Assembly (NCBI GenBank): GCA_030533445.1
Contig: CM060070.1
Location: forward strand, 30,614,001 to 30,678,000
DNA length: 64,000 bases
From: Cyprinodon diabolis
Lineage: Eukaryota; Chordata; Actinopteri; Cyprinodontiformes; Cyprinodontidae
Direction of reading: 5' to 3'
Part shown: positions 25,701 through 64,000 of the stretch, one piece after another
How the letters are laid out: each line of letters opens with the position of its first letter
Position numbering within the stretch: position 1 is the first letter of the stretch
Program-made: the position numbers and the translations under genes
Notes under the pieces: generated by a model
The model's database searches: none
Told to the model about the DNA's origin: nothing
What the model saw: only the letters and a program-made list of their open reading frames with translations

Positions 25701-27735
25701 GGAACGGGGGCTTTTTTGTCCCCTAGAATTAACTGTAGACAACCTTTTTATCCATCCGACTAGATGCATTGCTACCATCCATGGTGGCTCCTATGTCTGT
25801 GAGGGGGCCACTGTGATCTAAACTCTGGCCACTGCAACAGCTGAGTCTGCAATTACATAAAAGATTGTGTAAACAGAGCAAGACGGCACAAATCTCTGAT
25901 TTGTTTGTGTGAAAATGTTTAGGTAGAACTCATTTCAAATAACTGGGCTAATTCAGACAGTGTTTAGGAAGATTTTTTTTTTATAGCTGTTAAGCCCTGA
26001 AACTCGATTAGAACCAGATGAAGTTTGTAATAATCCACAGATCTTTAATAATTAAAGTATCCAAGATGTGGAAGAGGAACAGTAAACACAGAAGCAAGCA
26101 GCAGCTGCATCTGCAACAGCTGACTGCCTGATCCCTTCAAAGTTAAAATGAGTGGATTAAGAAAACTGTTTTAATCTGTATCTTGGAACATAAAACCTAA
26201 AGAAAACTCTAGCTTTACTGGTTGAAATTACTTTAGAAGGCTTTTAAAACGTAATTTACTATCCATCTTCCTATAGTAAGACACTTTGGTATTCAGCAAA
26301 AGTTGCTGGCTAAAGTAACGGACAATAAAAAATGCAGGAGGAATAAAAACTGGGAGGTGGTTGGACTGAAGTACTGGGAAAGAGATGCTTAGCATCCACC
26401 CAGTGCAAAGCTCTAACTTGAGCTCAGGATTTACTCAGAAAGTTACACCTCTAATGGTAGACTTCTGCTGTACCCATGCCTGATATGTTCCTGCAGTTAA
26501 AATAAATTATGGTCCTGAAAATGACCCCGATTCAAGAAAAGATTGTGGAAATGAACCTATACATGCATTTTATAGGATAGGTTGAATATTACATGCTTAG
26601 CCTTCATTTTACCTTTAATAAGGGGGAATATCTGATAAGCTAAGCATGTGTTATTCAAAGGATGCCTGAAGAAGAAGCCACACAGACACACAGACCAGGT
26701 CTAAGTTTACAACCACTAACAGGTCATGAAAATACTTATTTCTTTTTTATAGCCTCTGTTTGGTGGATGGGATGTGTTAGGGACATAGTGAACCTTTCCT
26801 CTGGAGGCTGGAAAAATAGGCAACAACAATATGAGCGAGTCTTACAAAGGTCATGATGGCTGTACAGCTGGATGAGAGACACTCCATGTCTGCAGTTCTT
26901 TTTGGGTTTTTGTTGTTTTTTTTTAGCCTTGGAGAAGTTGTCACTATCTAAAATTGTCCAAAGGAATAAAAGCAAGACAAATCTGTGTCTTGGTTCTAAT
27001 TGATGAGTGTGGGGAGTGTGCTACTGCTTTAAGCTGCAACAGCTCAAACGGGTGAAGTCAATGCTTTTCCTAAAAAAATGTGTCACACTATACAGTAGAT
27101 GTCAATTTAGTTTGGTACGGGACTCCATATCTACTGACCAGTAATAAAAACTTATTTCCTTGATAGCTTTGGACTCTCTCATCCCTGAATAATTTTAGCT
27201 TCTGATACCTATTCATCAGCTGGAGGATCATGGTGATTAATGTTTCTTTGCTCAGAATGATTCATGATGTGGGATGTCAGGTCAAAAGCTGTAAAGCTCT
27301 AAAGTCAATGACTACCCCTAGAATTTATTTAAAAGAAGAAGGCAATTTTGAAAGAAATTTTAAAAACTAAATCTTGGTATGGAATATTGTATGATTTCTT
27401 TATTTTATTAGAATTTTACCCTTTTGCTGTGAACAAAAACATTTTCATATATTTGTTTGCAACTGGCTTAACTTGGACAACTTTTCAACAACTGACAAAT
27501 GATCAGCTGAAGCTGCCCGTATTATTTTGAAAATATGATAAATATGACTGTGTCAGATTGTATTTTGAATCTGAATCTGTCCCAGAGTTACTTCCGCGTT
27601 CCAAAATAAGGTGGATATGATTGGATTAAAATGAATGAGAAATATATTGGATATTGGGAATGGCATTAGTAGTACACAGGGGTTAGGTGATTCATTTTAG
27701 ATTTTTTAAATATTATATACACTAATTGCACACAT

Positions 27736-27788
<53 letters not shown>

Positions 27789-28090
27789 TTTATGGAATCG
27801 TTAATCAATGATAAATACATTTTCATGTACTGATATTAGCTGGCTGGTTTTAAGATTATTTTTTTTTTCGCGACAAGACGTCTTATTTGGTTAAATATTG
27901 AAAAATAAACACTGTGTAATGTCACAGCTCTGCGTAGAAAAAGTGTCTGAGCATTTATATGGAAAATAATAGCAGTGTCACGTCCGTCACGAAGTTTGGT
28001 TGGAAACAGTTGTACGGAGCTCCTTGCTTTTGGCCCAGGCGCTGTCGTCACAGCCCTCTCGTGCCAGTGGCCTCCTGCCATATTTATCAT
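22751..28090. other. Intergenic region between ell and dot1l
   Basis: No gene found. Around 23100-23330 lies a diverged fish DNA repeat (GAGCATGATGCTGCCACCAC, then ACCATGTTTGCGTTTCCCCT). The sequence becomes (AT)n plus poly(T) at 27739-27791, directly before the GC-richer dot1l promoter. Short open frames on both strands have no recognisable product. Confidence 0.65.
27739..27791. repeat. (AT)n followed by poly(T)
   Basis: About 30 bases of alternating AT followed by about 22 T, roughly 300 bases upstream of the likely dot1l transcription start. Low-complexity boundary. Confidence 0.9.
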
Positions 28091-28097
28091 GCCGGGC

Positions 28098-28108
28098 AAA
28101 ATGGCGGC
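28098..28108 (+). promoter_or_regulatory. YY1-type motif at the dot1l promoter
   Basis: AAAATGGCGGC is an exact match to the YY1 consensus that often marks start sites of TATA-less housekeeping promoters. It lies 250 bases before the dot1l ATG in a locally GC-richer block (27970-28130). The ATG inside the motif opens a short frame that closes at TAA 28131-28133, a possible upstream ORF if transcription starts before it. Confidence 0.55.
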
Positions 28109-28320
28109 TATGTTCCTACCAGTGAGCACATAAAAGGCGTTTTATTAATTATATACAAACGAAACGGTTTCCTTTACACGTTTGTCTGGATTACGTGTGT
28201 ACTCTTCCTTTGGCTAGTGTCGAAGTCGTTTTTGTTTTTCAAATTTTCGACGTTTTTTTTCCTCACAAAATGTTCCCGTTGTGAGTCGCTAACCGAGCTG
28301 CTGGCTAACAGAGCAGTTAG

Positions 28321-56711
<28,391 letters not shown>

Positions 56712-56719
<8 letters not shown>

Positions 56720-59700
56720 TGAGAACTACCTCAACAAGAAATAAACTATGCAAATGTCCAGGTGTGGACCAAGGCACACTCCTCTTTCACTGGTGCTTCA
56801 AACCGTCTGCACTACCCAACCGCCTCCAAGACCGGCTTTCCACTGGGACATCTGGGACTCTCACACAGGACCACTGTGGTCACCTGGAGCATCTGTTTTT
56901 AAAAGTCATGTTTATGTTTGATGTGTCAAATGTCTGTGTGAAGATTTATAATCTGGACTTCAGGCCCAAGGAAAATAAATGATTGAATCAGTGTCAGCTC
57001 AAACCGGATTGTGGTGGTTAAGTGGAATTACATCCTGGAGCGTCCATCTTGTGAATCCTATTAGGTGCTCCACCCCTCCCAAAGCTTCCCTTCATGTGTG
57101 TTTGAATACTGAAACACAGAGAATCAGATACTCAAACAGCTCTCAGATATTTTGCAGCTTTTCCTCACAGCATGCTTGTTCACCTAACCATGTTTCCTTC
57201 CCTCTTGAGCATGATGAGGATCTCGTCTGACGTCACACTGGAATTAGGATAAAGATGTCCCAGTCTCAGTGGGTTCTTTTGCACCACATTATTTTATTTT
57301 ATTTTTTTAAATACCAAAAAGATCATTTGAGTTCCCTTTCCATTAGGTGGGAATTAAACTTCAATTTTATTTGAATTAGAGTTTGATCTAATATCAAGTA
57401 TTCAGCAGTATCACTTAAAATCTCTTTGGTTATTCTTTTTTTTTCCAGTGTTTGAGAATTAGTGGGAACATCTGCTAATCTTGAAACATCATTCTTATTT
57501 TTAGACCATTTGGTGAAGAAGACTTTACCAGCAGCGTGTGTTTTAATCTAAAAAGATGAACTTATATTCACTAACTATGGTTTATTTTAGTGGAGGTTTA
57601 GGGTATGGCTTAGGATCGGGTGTAGAGATTTATTTGAGTCTGTTAGTTTGGGTTTTCTGTTCTTGAGTCAGCTTGGTTAAGTCACACTACTACTTGGAAG
57701 GATTTCTTTTCTGCAACCAAGTTTTTAAACTGGTCTTAAGCTAAATTTTGCCCTATTTATATTTGCTGCACTTGATGAATACAACCACGCACACATAACA
57801 CAGAGGCAAACATGCAAAGCCTCGCACACTGGGTTAAAAAAACAAAGCAAAATTTACAGTAACCACAAAAAAACTACTGGACTACCTTCACACCTTTGTT
57901 TGCTTGTCATTCTTTTTTTTTTTTTTTTTGTAAACAATGTATGTACTGTGAATGTGATTCATTCTCCGACTGTATAGTTGTGATTAATTTAGAAGATTAT
58001 TATTTATGCTGACCGTCTGTCCTTTTCCCTTGGTGTATGTTTTTCACTATGAATTGTGTTGACAAGTAGAATGCAATGGTGTGTGTGTGTGTGTACTTGA
58101 CTCACAGTCTGAAAACAATGGTGCTAAGTTTGGACTTTGCCTGAATTTATTTATTGTAAATTGAAATCAGAAAAAAAAGAAACCAATTTCAATTCTTGGT
58201 GCTCTACACAGGGACATTCTTTAGGCCATTTTTGGCTTTTTTTTTCTTATATTTAATATACTGTTCCAGATTTTAGCCTAGTGTTCAACAGTAGACGCCG
58301 CCTAATGATGATAAAACTCTAGTAGCTGCCTCAGAGTTTGAGTAAATAGGTGTTGATGTTCTCCTAAAGAGGTTTTTTTCCACATATAGGCTGCTTTTTC
58401 TCTCAGAAGTGAACTTCTTATCTCTCAGTGAATAAGAAACACTGTTTTTATATTGTTTTTTTGTTTTAAGTCTCCCATCAAAGTTTTATAAAGTATGTAT
58501 CTATTTACATTACGTCTAAAAAGTAAATAAATATATATGTATATAGCTATATATATGAAAGTGATTAGGGATGTTTGGTGCTCACATTCTGACCCTTATT
58601 TTCAGCCTGTTTAAACAGGAGGCTTGAAGCCAAGCTGAGCAAAGCAAAGCATTACCACCTCTGGACCTTAACACGGCAGCACCTGAAGCTTTGTGATGTA
58701 AGAAAAACAGGACTAGATACACAAACTGTGTTCCTATCTAAACACACGGCGGTGCTGTAGCTCAGACACACGTAGAACCCAGCACTAGAACTGTTCTCAC
58801 TTAAATCAGGTGTTTTCAGCTCTATGTTTCTTTTGTTTTGGATCCGCACTCTGCAGAAAGAAAGAAAAAAATCAATGGTGCTTATGTTTCAATGCAACCC
58901 GGGTTCAGTTTTACAAACTAGATCTTAACTGGTGCATATAACGCCATGTCGGCGTCTTTTTCATGTTTTTTTTTTCTCCCCACACGCTATCTTCCTGACA
59001 AGGCCGAACTTTGTCAAGTGATCATGTTGTGTAACGGCTTACAGACATGCTGATGTAAAGTACTGTTTTGATGATCGAGAGCAGCAATGCCTCCTTTTAA
59101 ACCTGCTAGAGGAAAATGCATTTAAGCTCAGTTATGTGTGGGTGCTGTATCTTTTTTCTCTCCCAACTCTTACTAGTGCATATCTAAGGGAAGATTAGAC
59201 TTAAATGGAAAGCTTTACAGTCAAACCTCCTGTCCTGTGCACTCATGTAAACAAACATTCTCCTCACCTGTGCGTGTTAAAACGAAGAGAAGAAAGTCAT
59301 TTTCAGATGTAGTTAGATGCTAGTCCATTTGTTACCAGCACTGAGAGATATTTTGTAATTATTGTTGATGCTGTTTGGATTATTTTTCTTTCCTATTCTT
59401 GGTGTTTGATACAATTACAGTTACATGTAATGCTTTTTATGGTGTATGCAGATTCCTGTCAGGTTTTATTACTACTATCCAGATGGACAGCACAGTGCTC
59501 TCCTTTACTTCAGATATAAAATTGCAGCTTTTGATAGATGCTACCCTTCTATTGTGCTGCAGGGTTTTATGGTTCAAACATGTTTAATCTGAGCTCGCTT
59601 TGTGGCTTTCCTGATGGTCCAAACTCTTGGATCTTTTCTTTTTGAGATGATTTGGTGCATGCACTGCTGAGAAAGGTTTGTCTTATAAATGGTTAAATGT

Positions 59701-60420
59701 GCTCATCACAGCTTTTAGTCAGATTTGTAGTTTTTTTGTGCTGTTTTTTTTTTTTTTTTTGGAGTGTTATTTGCAATTAAAGAATTTTTTCAATATTCCT
59801 GGTACGTCTTTGGTAGATTTGTGAGTTTTTGCACTCTAGGCTGTTTACTTTGAATCCTGCCAAAGGTCTTAACTCAGGAAGCTTCCAACAGTTTTCTATA
59901 AACAGCTCATTTATAAATGTGGCATGATGGAGTCCCCCTTAGAAACTAAGCTCAGTACGAAGATAAACTAGGTGAGCATATTTTTTAAGCAAAAACCTGC
60001 CTGTGATGTCCTCAGACTGACTCCTAGCAGTGCATGCGCCGAGCTCCATGAGTCGCTGTGATCTCAGGAAAGCCATGAAATTTGCTCCGACTTCTTTCAT
60101 CTCACAAAATGCCTCTGTCTCGAGATGCGTCGGCCAAGAAAGAGGTGCAGCATCCTCTGTCCGGATCCCTTTAACTGTCGGGGCTGGCAGTGGAGGACGG
60201 CTGCTACCTGAGTGGTTGGTGTGCGGTCACCTGTGATTGGTGAAGCCAGGGCAGGTTTGAGGTGCAATAATGGCAAACGGCCCTGGGTTTTTCCTGAAAC
60301 AATTGTTACTGTTTGATGTTGGTGCTTCTATCCTATGATGTTAACATGAGACAAATGGAATTAGTGTTTTGGGTTTTATTTCTGCCTCATGTTTATTAAT
60401 AAAATGTTTCATATGATATT
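56712..60420 (+). other. dot1l: dot1l terminal exon 29: two stop codons and 3' UTR
   Basis: The exon opens GTAATTGATG. Joined to exon 27 it reads GGT AAT TGA (Gly-Asn-stop); joined to exon 28 it reads AGG TAA (Arg-stop). The rest is 3' UTR. AATAAA occurs at 56974 and 58526 and again at 60398, so alternative lengths are likely. T runs and a short GT repeat (58079-58092) occur in it. I see no other gene in this stretch. Confidence 0.75.
60398..60403 (+). terminator. dot1l: Candidate distal poly(A) signal for dot1l
   Basis: AATAAA at the end of the AT-rich UTR-like region, before repeat-derived sequence begins. Proximal signals at 56974-56979 and 58526-58531 are alternatives, so the true end is unresolved. 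Confidence 0.4.
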
Positions 60421-60959
60421 GGCATGTTTTGGTGGCCAGAGTATTTAATCCTGAATATATTTAAAGGTAGAGACGCAATATCATTCAATGAAATGAATAT
60501 TAAATTAATATGTTCTTAATGAAGGTATAAGGAGGGTTTCTGCAAGCATTGGCTGACCCTTTTAAATGAAGAACAGCACAGAGCATAAAATAATTGGAAT
60601 AATTAGATCTCCATTAAAACTTCATAACATCCTTTAGTGCTCTTTCACTGACGCTGCCAGCTTCCACGTCCTACAGTATCCATTAAGCTTCTTCTTTACT
60701 TGTGAAGTAATAAGAGTTCCATCTATATTCACATTAAGGAATGCACAATAAATTATATTTTAGATGTGCAGCATTGTTTTTGAGGTGAGAGATATGAAGG
60801 TAACTTTGAATTATAAGCAATTGTGCATTGATAATGTTGCAGAGAAAAATATAAGTTTTGTAATTGTCATTTTTCTGCTATTTTTTTACAATTCAAATAA
60901 TTTAGTATAAGTATCTAAATTGTTCTGAGTTACATAACCATATCTATTGTATTACTAGT

Positions 60960-61530
60960 TATTCTTAGAGGTGTTGCCCTTAATTGTTTTTTGTCCTACC
61001 TATCCAATTGGAGTTTCTATTTAAAACCGGAGAACTTTGTTTCCTCTCTTCTATCTTTCTATCTCCTTAAAAACTCACACCTGCAGCAGTTAGCATATCT
61101 CCCCCATCCTGGCATCCCTTCATTGGCTCCCTGTTTATTATAGAATTCATTTTAAACTGGAAATTGTTTTTTAAATGTCTAAACAGCCTCACTCCACCAG
61201 ATCTATATGATCTGCTTCAGCCTTAGTGCTCACCATGAACACTTGGGTAAGCTGATCGGCTGCTACTGAACAGCTCCTACATTTTGGAATAATATAACCT
61301 TAGCTGTCCATCAGACCTCCTTTTCTGCTGTTTTTGAATCTCTTTTAAAAACACATTTTTATTTCTTGGCTTTACTTTGATCTAGTTCTGTATGGCACCA
61401 CTCCTATTGTCACTCTGGTTATTAGTCTATTTTAATCTTATTTATTCTTAACTTTATTCTTAACACTTTGGTTACCCCTGCAGTTATTAAGCAGGCTATA
61501 GATTGATTGATTATACTAGATCCTAACTGA
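60960..61530 (+). mobile_element. Decayed LINE 3' end (reverse transcriptase C-terminus)
   Basis: From 61118 the reading is LHWLPVYYRIHFKLEIV, then after a one-base frameshift KCLNSLTPPDLYDLLQP, the C-terminal signature of L2/CR1/Rex1-type LINE proteins in fish. Further on FESLLKTHFYFLAL fits the same family end. Frameshifts and stops make it inactive. Confidence 0.65.
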
Positions 61531-61967
61531 GTTAATTCTCAGAAACAATTCACAAATTCAAAAGGTGGTTGATTGCACAAACTTCACTCACTCCCAATAG
61601 AAAAGCACACCATACTTTTCAGCTTATTTGTTAAAGGAATAGCTTTCATCTTCCTAGAGATTCACAAATATTTTTCACTTTGTGTCAGCCTATCACAAAG
61701 AGGTTTAAAGAGGTCTGCCCTGAGAAGAAAAACTGTCTGTTCTGCCATGAATGGGGAATGCCTTTATCTCCTGGGACCCCAAGCTTCTGAACCGCCCTAC
61801 GACCTTGACTGTCTGCAAAACAAGGCTGCATCTGTGAGAACCTGTAGGGAGTTTACAAGGAATCAATTTCTGCTGTCCGCTACAATTTAAGACACCCTGT
61901 GACCTATTGTGAACTATTTAAACAACCGAAAATGGTGTTGCATTGAGCTTCTAGTCTTGTTTTTGTT

Positions 61968-62255
61968 ATGTTTATTCCAAATCATGCAAAATTGTTGAAA
62001 TCCTCTTTTGTATTCACCATGTATTTGTATTATATATATAATACATATATATATTATATATATATATATGTATATATATATTATATATGTGTGTGTGTAT
62101 TATATATATATATGTTTAAATTCTCTTTTGTATTCACTGTTTATATTTGTATTATATATATAATACATACTTGTCTATATATATATAATGCAAATACAAA
62201 TAAGCGGTGAATAAAAAAGAATTTCAACAATTTTGCAGAATTTGGATAAACACAT
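61968..62255. repeat. Imperfect inverted repeat with AT-rich centre
   Basis: The left arm (61968-62035: ATGTTTATTCCAAATCATGC, then AAAATTGTTGAAATCC) is repeated in inverted form at 62187-62255. A third partial copy of the motif CTCTTTTGTATTCACTG occurs near 62121. The centre is (TA)n and (GT)n. The whole forms a foldback of about 70-bp arms. Confidence 0.8.
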
Positions 62256-62506
62256 ATATATGTATATATATAATAAATAAATGTCTCAGTCAGCAGCATA
62301 ATGCTTAAAGCTAGTAAGTGTACAGTGTTTTGGCTATAGTGTGTAATTGTGCTCAGCAGTAGTAGATGAAAAAATAACTAATGAATCTGTTTCAGATTAA
62401 AGCCTCCCTTTTTTTTTTTTTTCTCTCTAATTTGTCAAAATTAAGGAGATTCAACAAGCCACCCAACCTGCCTTCTGCCTTTCTCTGCAACAACCATTTC
62501 AGATAA

Positions 62507-62514
62507 TCAAGGAC
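62507..62514 (+). promoter_or_regulatory. Possible nuclear-receptor half-site upstream of amh
   Basis: TCAAGGAC resembles the SF-1 half-site (TCAAGGTCA) with a mismatch, and GATAA lies just before it at 62502-62506. SF-1 and GATA4 control mammalian AMH. A short match like this occurs by chance, so support is weak. Confidence 0.2.
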
Positions 62515-62662
62515 GCATCCTTTTTTTTCTCCTGCTTGACTCCCCTGTTAGTGAGAAGGAAAGGTGGGAGGATGTTACCTCCCATCCTCTTGATCTTCAC
62601 CCGAACCAAACAAGTGAATAGGAGACATGGGACCAAACAGGTGTTCACCCCCACAGTTAAAC

Positions 62663-62711
62663 ATGTTGGTGTTGGTTTTGCTCTGGAGCAGCGTTGGTCC
62701 TACAGTAACAG
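62663..62711 (+). CDS. amh: amh exon 1, signal peptide
   Basis: The ATG at 62663 (AAC before it) opens MLVLVLLWSSVGPTVT, a short hydrophobic signal sequence, ending one base into a Glu codon before GTCAGG. An in-frame ATG at 62627 would add 12 residues (MGPNRCSPPQLN); an in-frame TGA at 62615-62617 limits the frame. Both starts have acceptable contexts. I prefer 62663 because it begins directly at the hydrophobic core. The exon is shorter than the amh first exons I remember from other fish, so an upstream leader exon is possible. Confidence 0.65.
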
Positions 62712-63289
62712 GTCAGGATTTAATAGTGTTTCTGTTAGTCTTACTTAAAAGAAAAGTTGCATGTATTTATGTGTATGCTCATTCTCCAGTTCTTCTGATT
62801 TATTCCACAGAGCTGCAGAAGTCTCCCTGCTTTGTGGACGACTTGGTTGCAGCGCTGCATGACGCCACAGCGAAAGATGGGGAACTTGTAAACAGCAGCT
62901 CGACTTTGTTTGGGATGTGCAAGGATTCTGATAACTCATCCCTATCAGTCCTGTTAGAACTCAGTGTAGGAATACGAAGGAACAGCAGAAGAGGTGTGGA
63001 GGTTTTGGATCCGGTTGCAGGTATCAGTGCTTAGAAAGCTGTGCATTAATTTATTTGAACAATTTTCATTATTTATTTCTTATATATAGTTTTGGTGACA
63101 CATGATGATATTTTTCGATTAGAGCTTGTATCAGTGGAAGACGATGAAACCATCATGGCAACCTTTGACCTCCCTCAGTCCCCGTTATTCAAGTTGAAAC
63201 CAGTGCTGGTGTTGGCGTTTGAAAGCCCCCTCCCAGATGGAGAGATGGAGGTCACTTTCTCCAGTACTTCTCTCCAACCAAACACACAG
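62663..63289 (+). CDS. amh: Anti-Mullerian hormone, first three exons (3' partial)
   Basis: AMH is a secreted TGF-beta-family hormone that acts through AMHR2 in gonad development and germ-cell control. Exons are 62663-62711, 62811-63020 and 63090-63289, phases 1, 1 and 0, with AG/GT borders. They encode a signal peptide, SPCFVDDLVAALHD, then a conserved stretch ending LFGMCKDSDNSS, and FDLPQSPLFKLKPVLVLAFE followed by FSSTSLQPNTQ, all landmarks of the teleost AMH N-terminal prodomain. The C-terminal TGF-beta domain lies right of the window. Position just after dot1l matches the vertebrate gene order and supports the call. No premature stop or frameshift is seen. Confidence 0.9.
62811..63289 (+). 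CDS. amh: amh exons 2-3, N-terminal prodomain
   Basis: Exon 2 (62811-63020) runs from ELQKSPCFVDD to VEVLDPVA plus one base. Exon 3 (63090-63289) continues VLVTHDD and ends SLQPNTQ in phase 0. The FDLPQSPL motif is among the best conserved of teleost AMH prodomains. The intron between them is only 69 bp and ends in TATATATAG, a weak acceptor without a long pyrimidine run. Confidence 0.88.
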
Positions 63290-64000
63290 GTGCCGGAAAA
63301 AAACAAAACAGTTTGTGGTAAAAATGAGGGAAACTGGTTTTCATATCCAAGACTAACTGGGGGGCCCTCTTCCAGTCGGACTGATCATCCATAACAGCAC
63401 TAGCTTTGATTTTAAACATGCGGTTTATGTAACACATGAAATTGTTATATTTTGCAGAATATATTTTACCTGACCTTCACATATGAAAATAAGGATTATT
63501 AGTGAAGTCAGGGGATTTCAACATGCATCACAAAATGTGTTTAAAGATGCTAGTGTATACTCATAGGCATTGTAAGGGGAAAACTTAATTAAAATCAGCT
63601 GGGCTTTTTCTAAATTTTGACTACGTAAAAGCAACCGCGAAAGCAACTTTTGATTCAGTGCAACGGGAAAAATTTCTTAAATTAAGTGTATTTATCCTTA
63701 ATTTGAGTAGGTAAAATGAGATTTGCCAATGGAATTAGTATTTTTACTCTTAAAATAAGATAATTAGATAATATACACTTGAAATAAGACAGTGCAGTTG
63801 AGTTTTCTTATTTTAAGTGTAAATTTTCTTGTTGCATTGGCAAAATGTCTCTTTCACCTCCTCAATCCCAGAAAAATTCACTTATTTTAAGAAAAAATGA
63901 CTTATCTAGATTTTGATTTTTTTTCCAGTGTGTGTCTGAAATGTGACTCCTGCAGAGAAAGAAACATCAGAAAATGATTAAACCAGCTACATTAAGTCAG
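63290..64000 (+). other. amh: amh intron 3 (partial)
   Basis: No fourth exon is found before the window ends. About 63655-63930 carries a dispersed repeat made of TTAAGTGTATTTATCC-like units and a right end TTTTTTCCAGTGTG, probably a fish MITE with inverted ends. Confidence 0.55.

Larger units (their letters stand above)
60421..62626. other. Intergenic region between dot1l and amh
   Basis: Repeat-rich: a LINE 3' remnant at 60960-61530, a probable DNA-repeat fragment at 61550-61960 and a foldback at 61968-62255. The 370 bases just before amh (62260-62626) look unique and would hold its promoter. No other gene is seen. Confidence 0.65.

Noticed and set aside
61968..62210. Ile-Tyr-rich ORF upstream of amh
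   Set aside because: Translation of TA/GT repeats in the foldback.
63290..64000. Search for amh exon 4
   Set aside because: No acceptor followed by the expected prodomain sequence; the exon must lie beyond the window.

Overview
The window looks like nuclear DNA from a teleost fish, probably a percomorph. It has small exons with GT..AG introns, AT-rich introns, and many decayed fish-type DNA transposons, a tRNA-derived SINE and LINE tails. The three proteins it encodes read as vertebrate orthologues. All three genes lie on the + strand in the order ell, dot1l, amh. There is no sign of a bacterial, viral or CRISPR system.

Region 1 (1-22750) is the 3' part of ell, an RNA polymerase II elongation factor and subunit of the super elongation complex. 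Ten exons (6052-20603) encode about 570 residues; the first exons lie upstream of the window. A 3' UTR of about 2.1 kb ends at a poly(A) signal near 22726. Region 2 (22751-28090) is intergenic, with no gene seen.

Region 3 (about 28090-60420) is a complete dot1l, the histone H3 lysine-79 methyltransferase. I could place 29 coding exons, and every junction keeps the frame. Catalytic-core residues fall at human numbering (G163, E186, N241). A 610-bp cassette exon (53500-54109) and the terminal exon (56712 onward) together give two C-termini. The terminal exon is read in two frames: skipping the cassette gives Gly-Asn-stop (about 1397 aa), and including it gives Arg-stop (about 1599 aa). This reproduces what I remember of the two human isoforms.

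Region 4 (60420-64000) holds old LINE and foldback repeats, then the first three exons of amh (anti-Mullerian hormone), which runs off the right edge.

ELL and DOT1L both act on transcribing chromatin and are tied to AF9/ENL-containing complexes; the AF9/ENL docking motifs of DOT1L sit in one exon (48706-48852). dot1l next to amh is the conserved vertebrate arrangement, so this is probably the ancestral amh locus and not a transposed copy. The most unusual items are the dual-frame dot1l terminal exon, a frame-neutral exon carrying the AF9/ENL docking site, three transposons with target-site duplications readable at both ends, several perfect intronic or UTR hairpins, and a foldback just upstream of amh.
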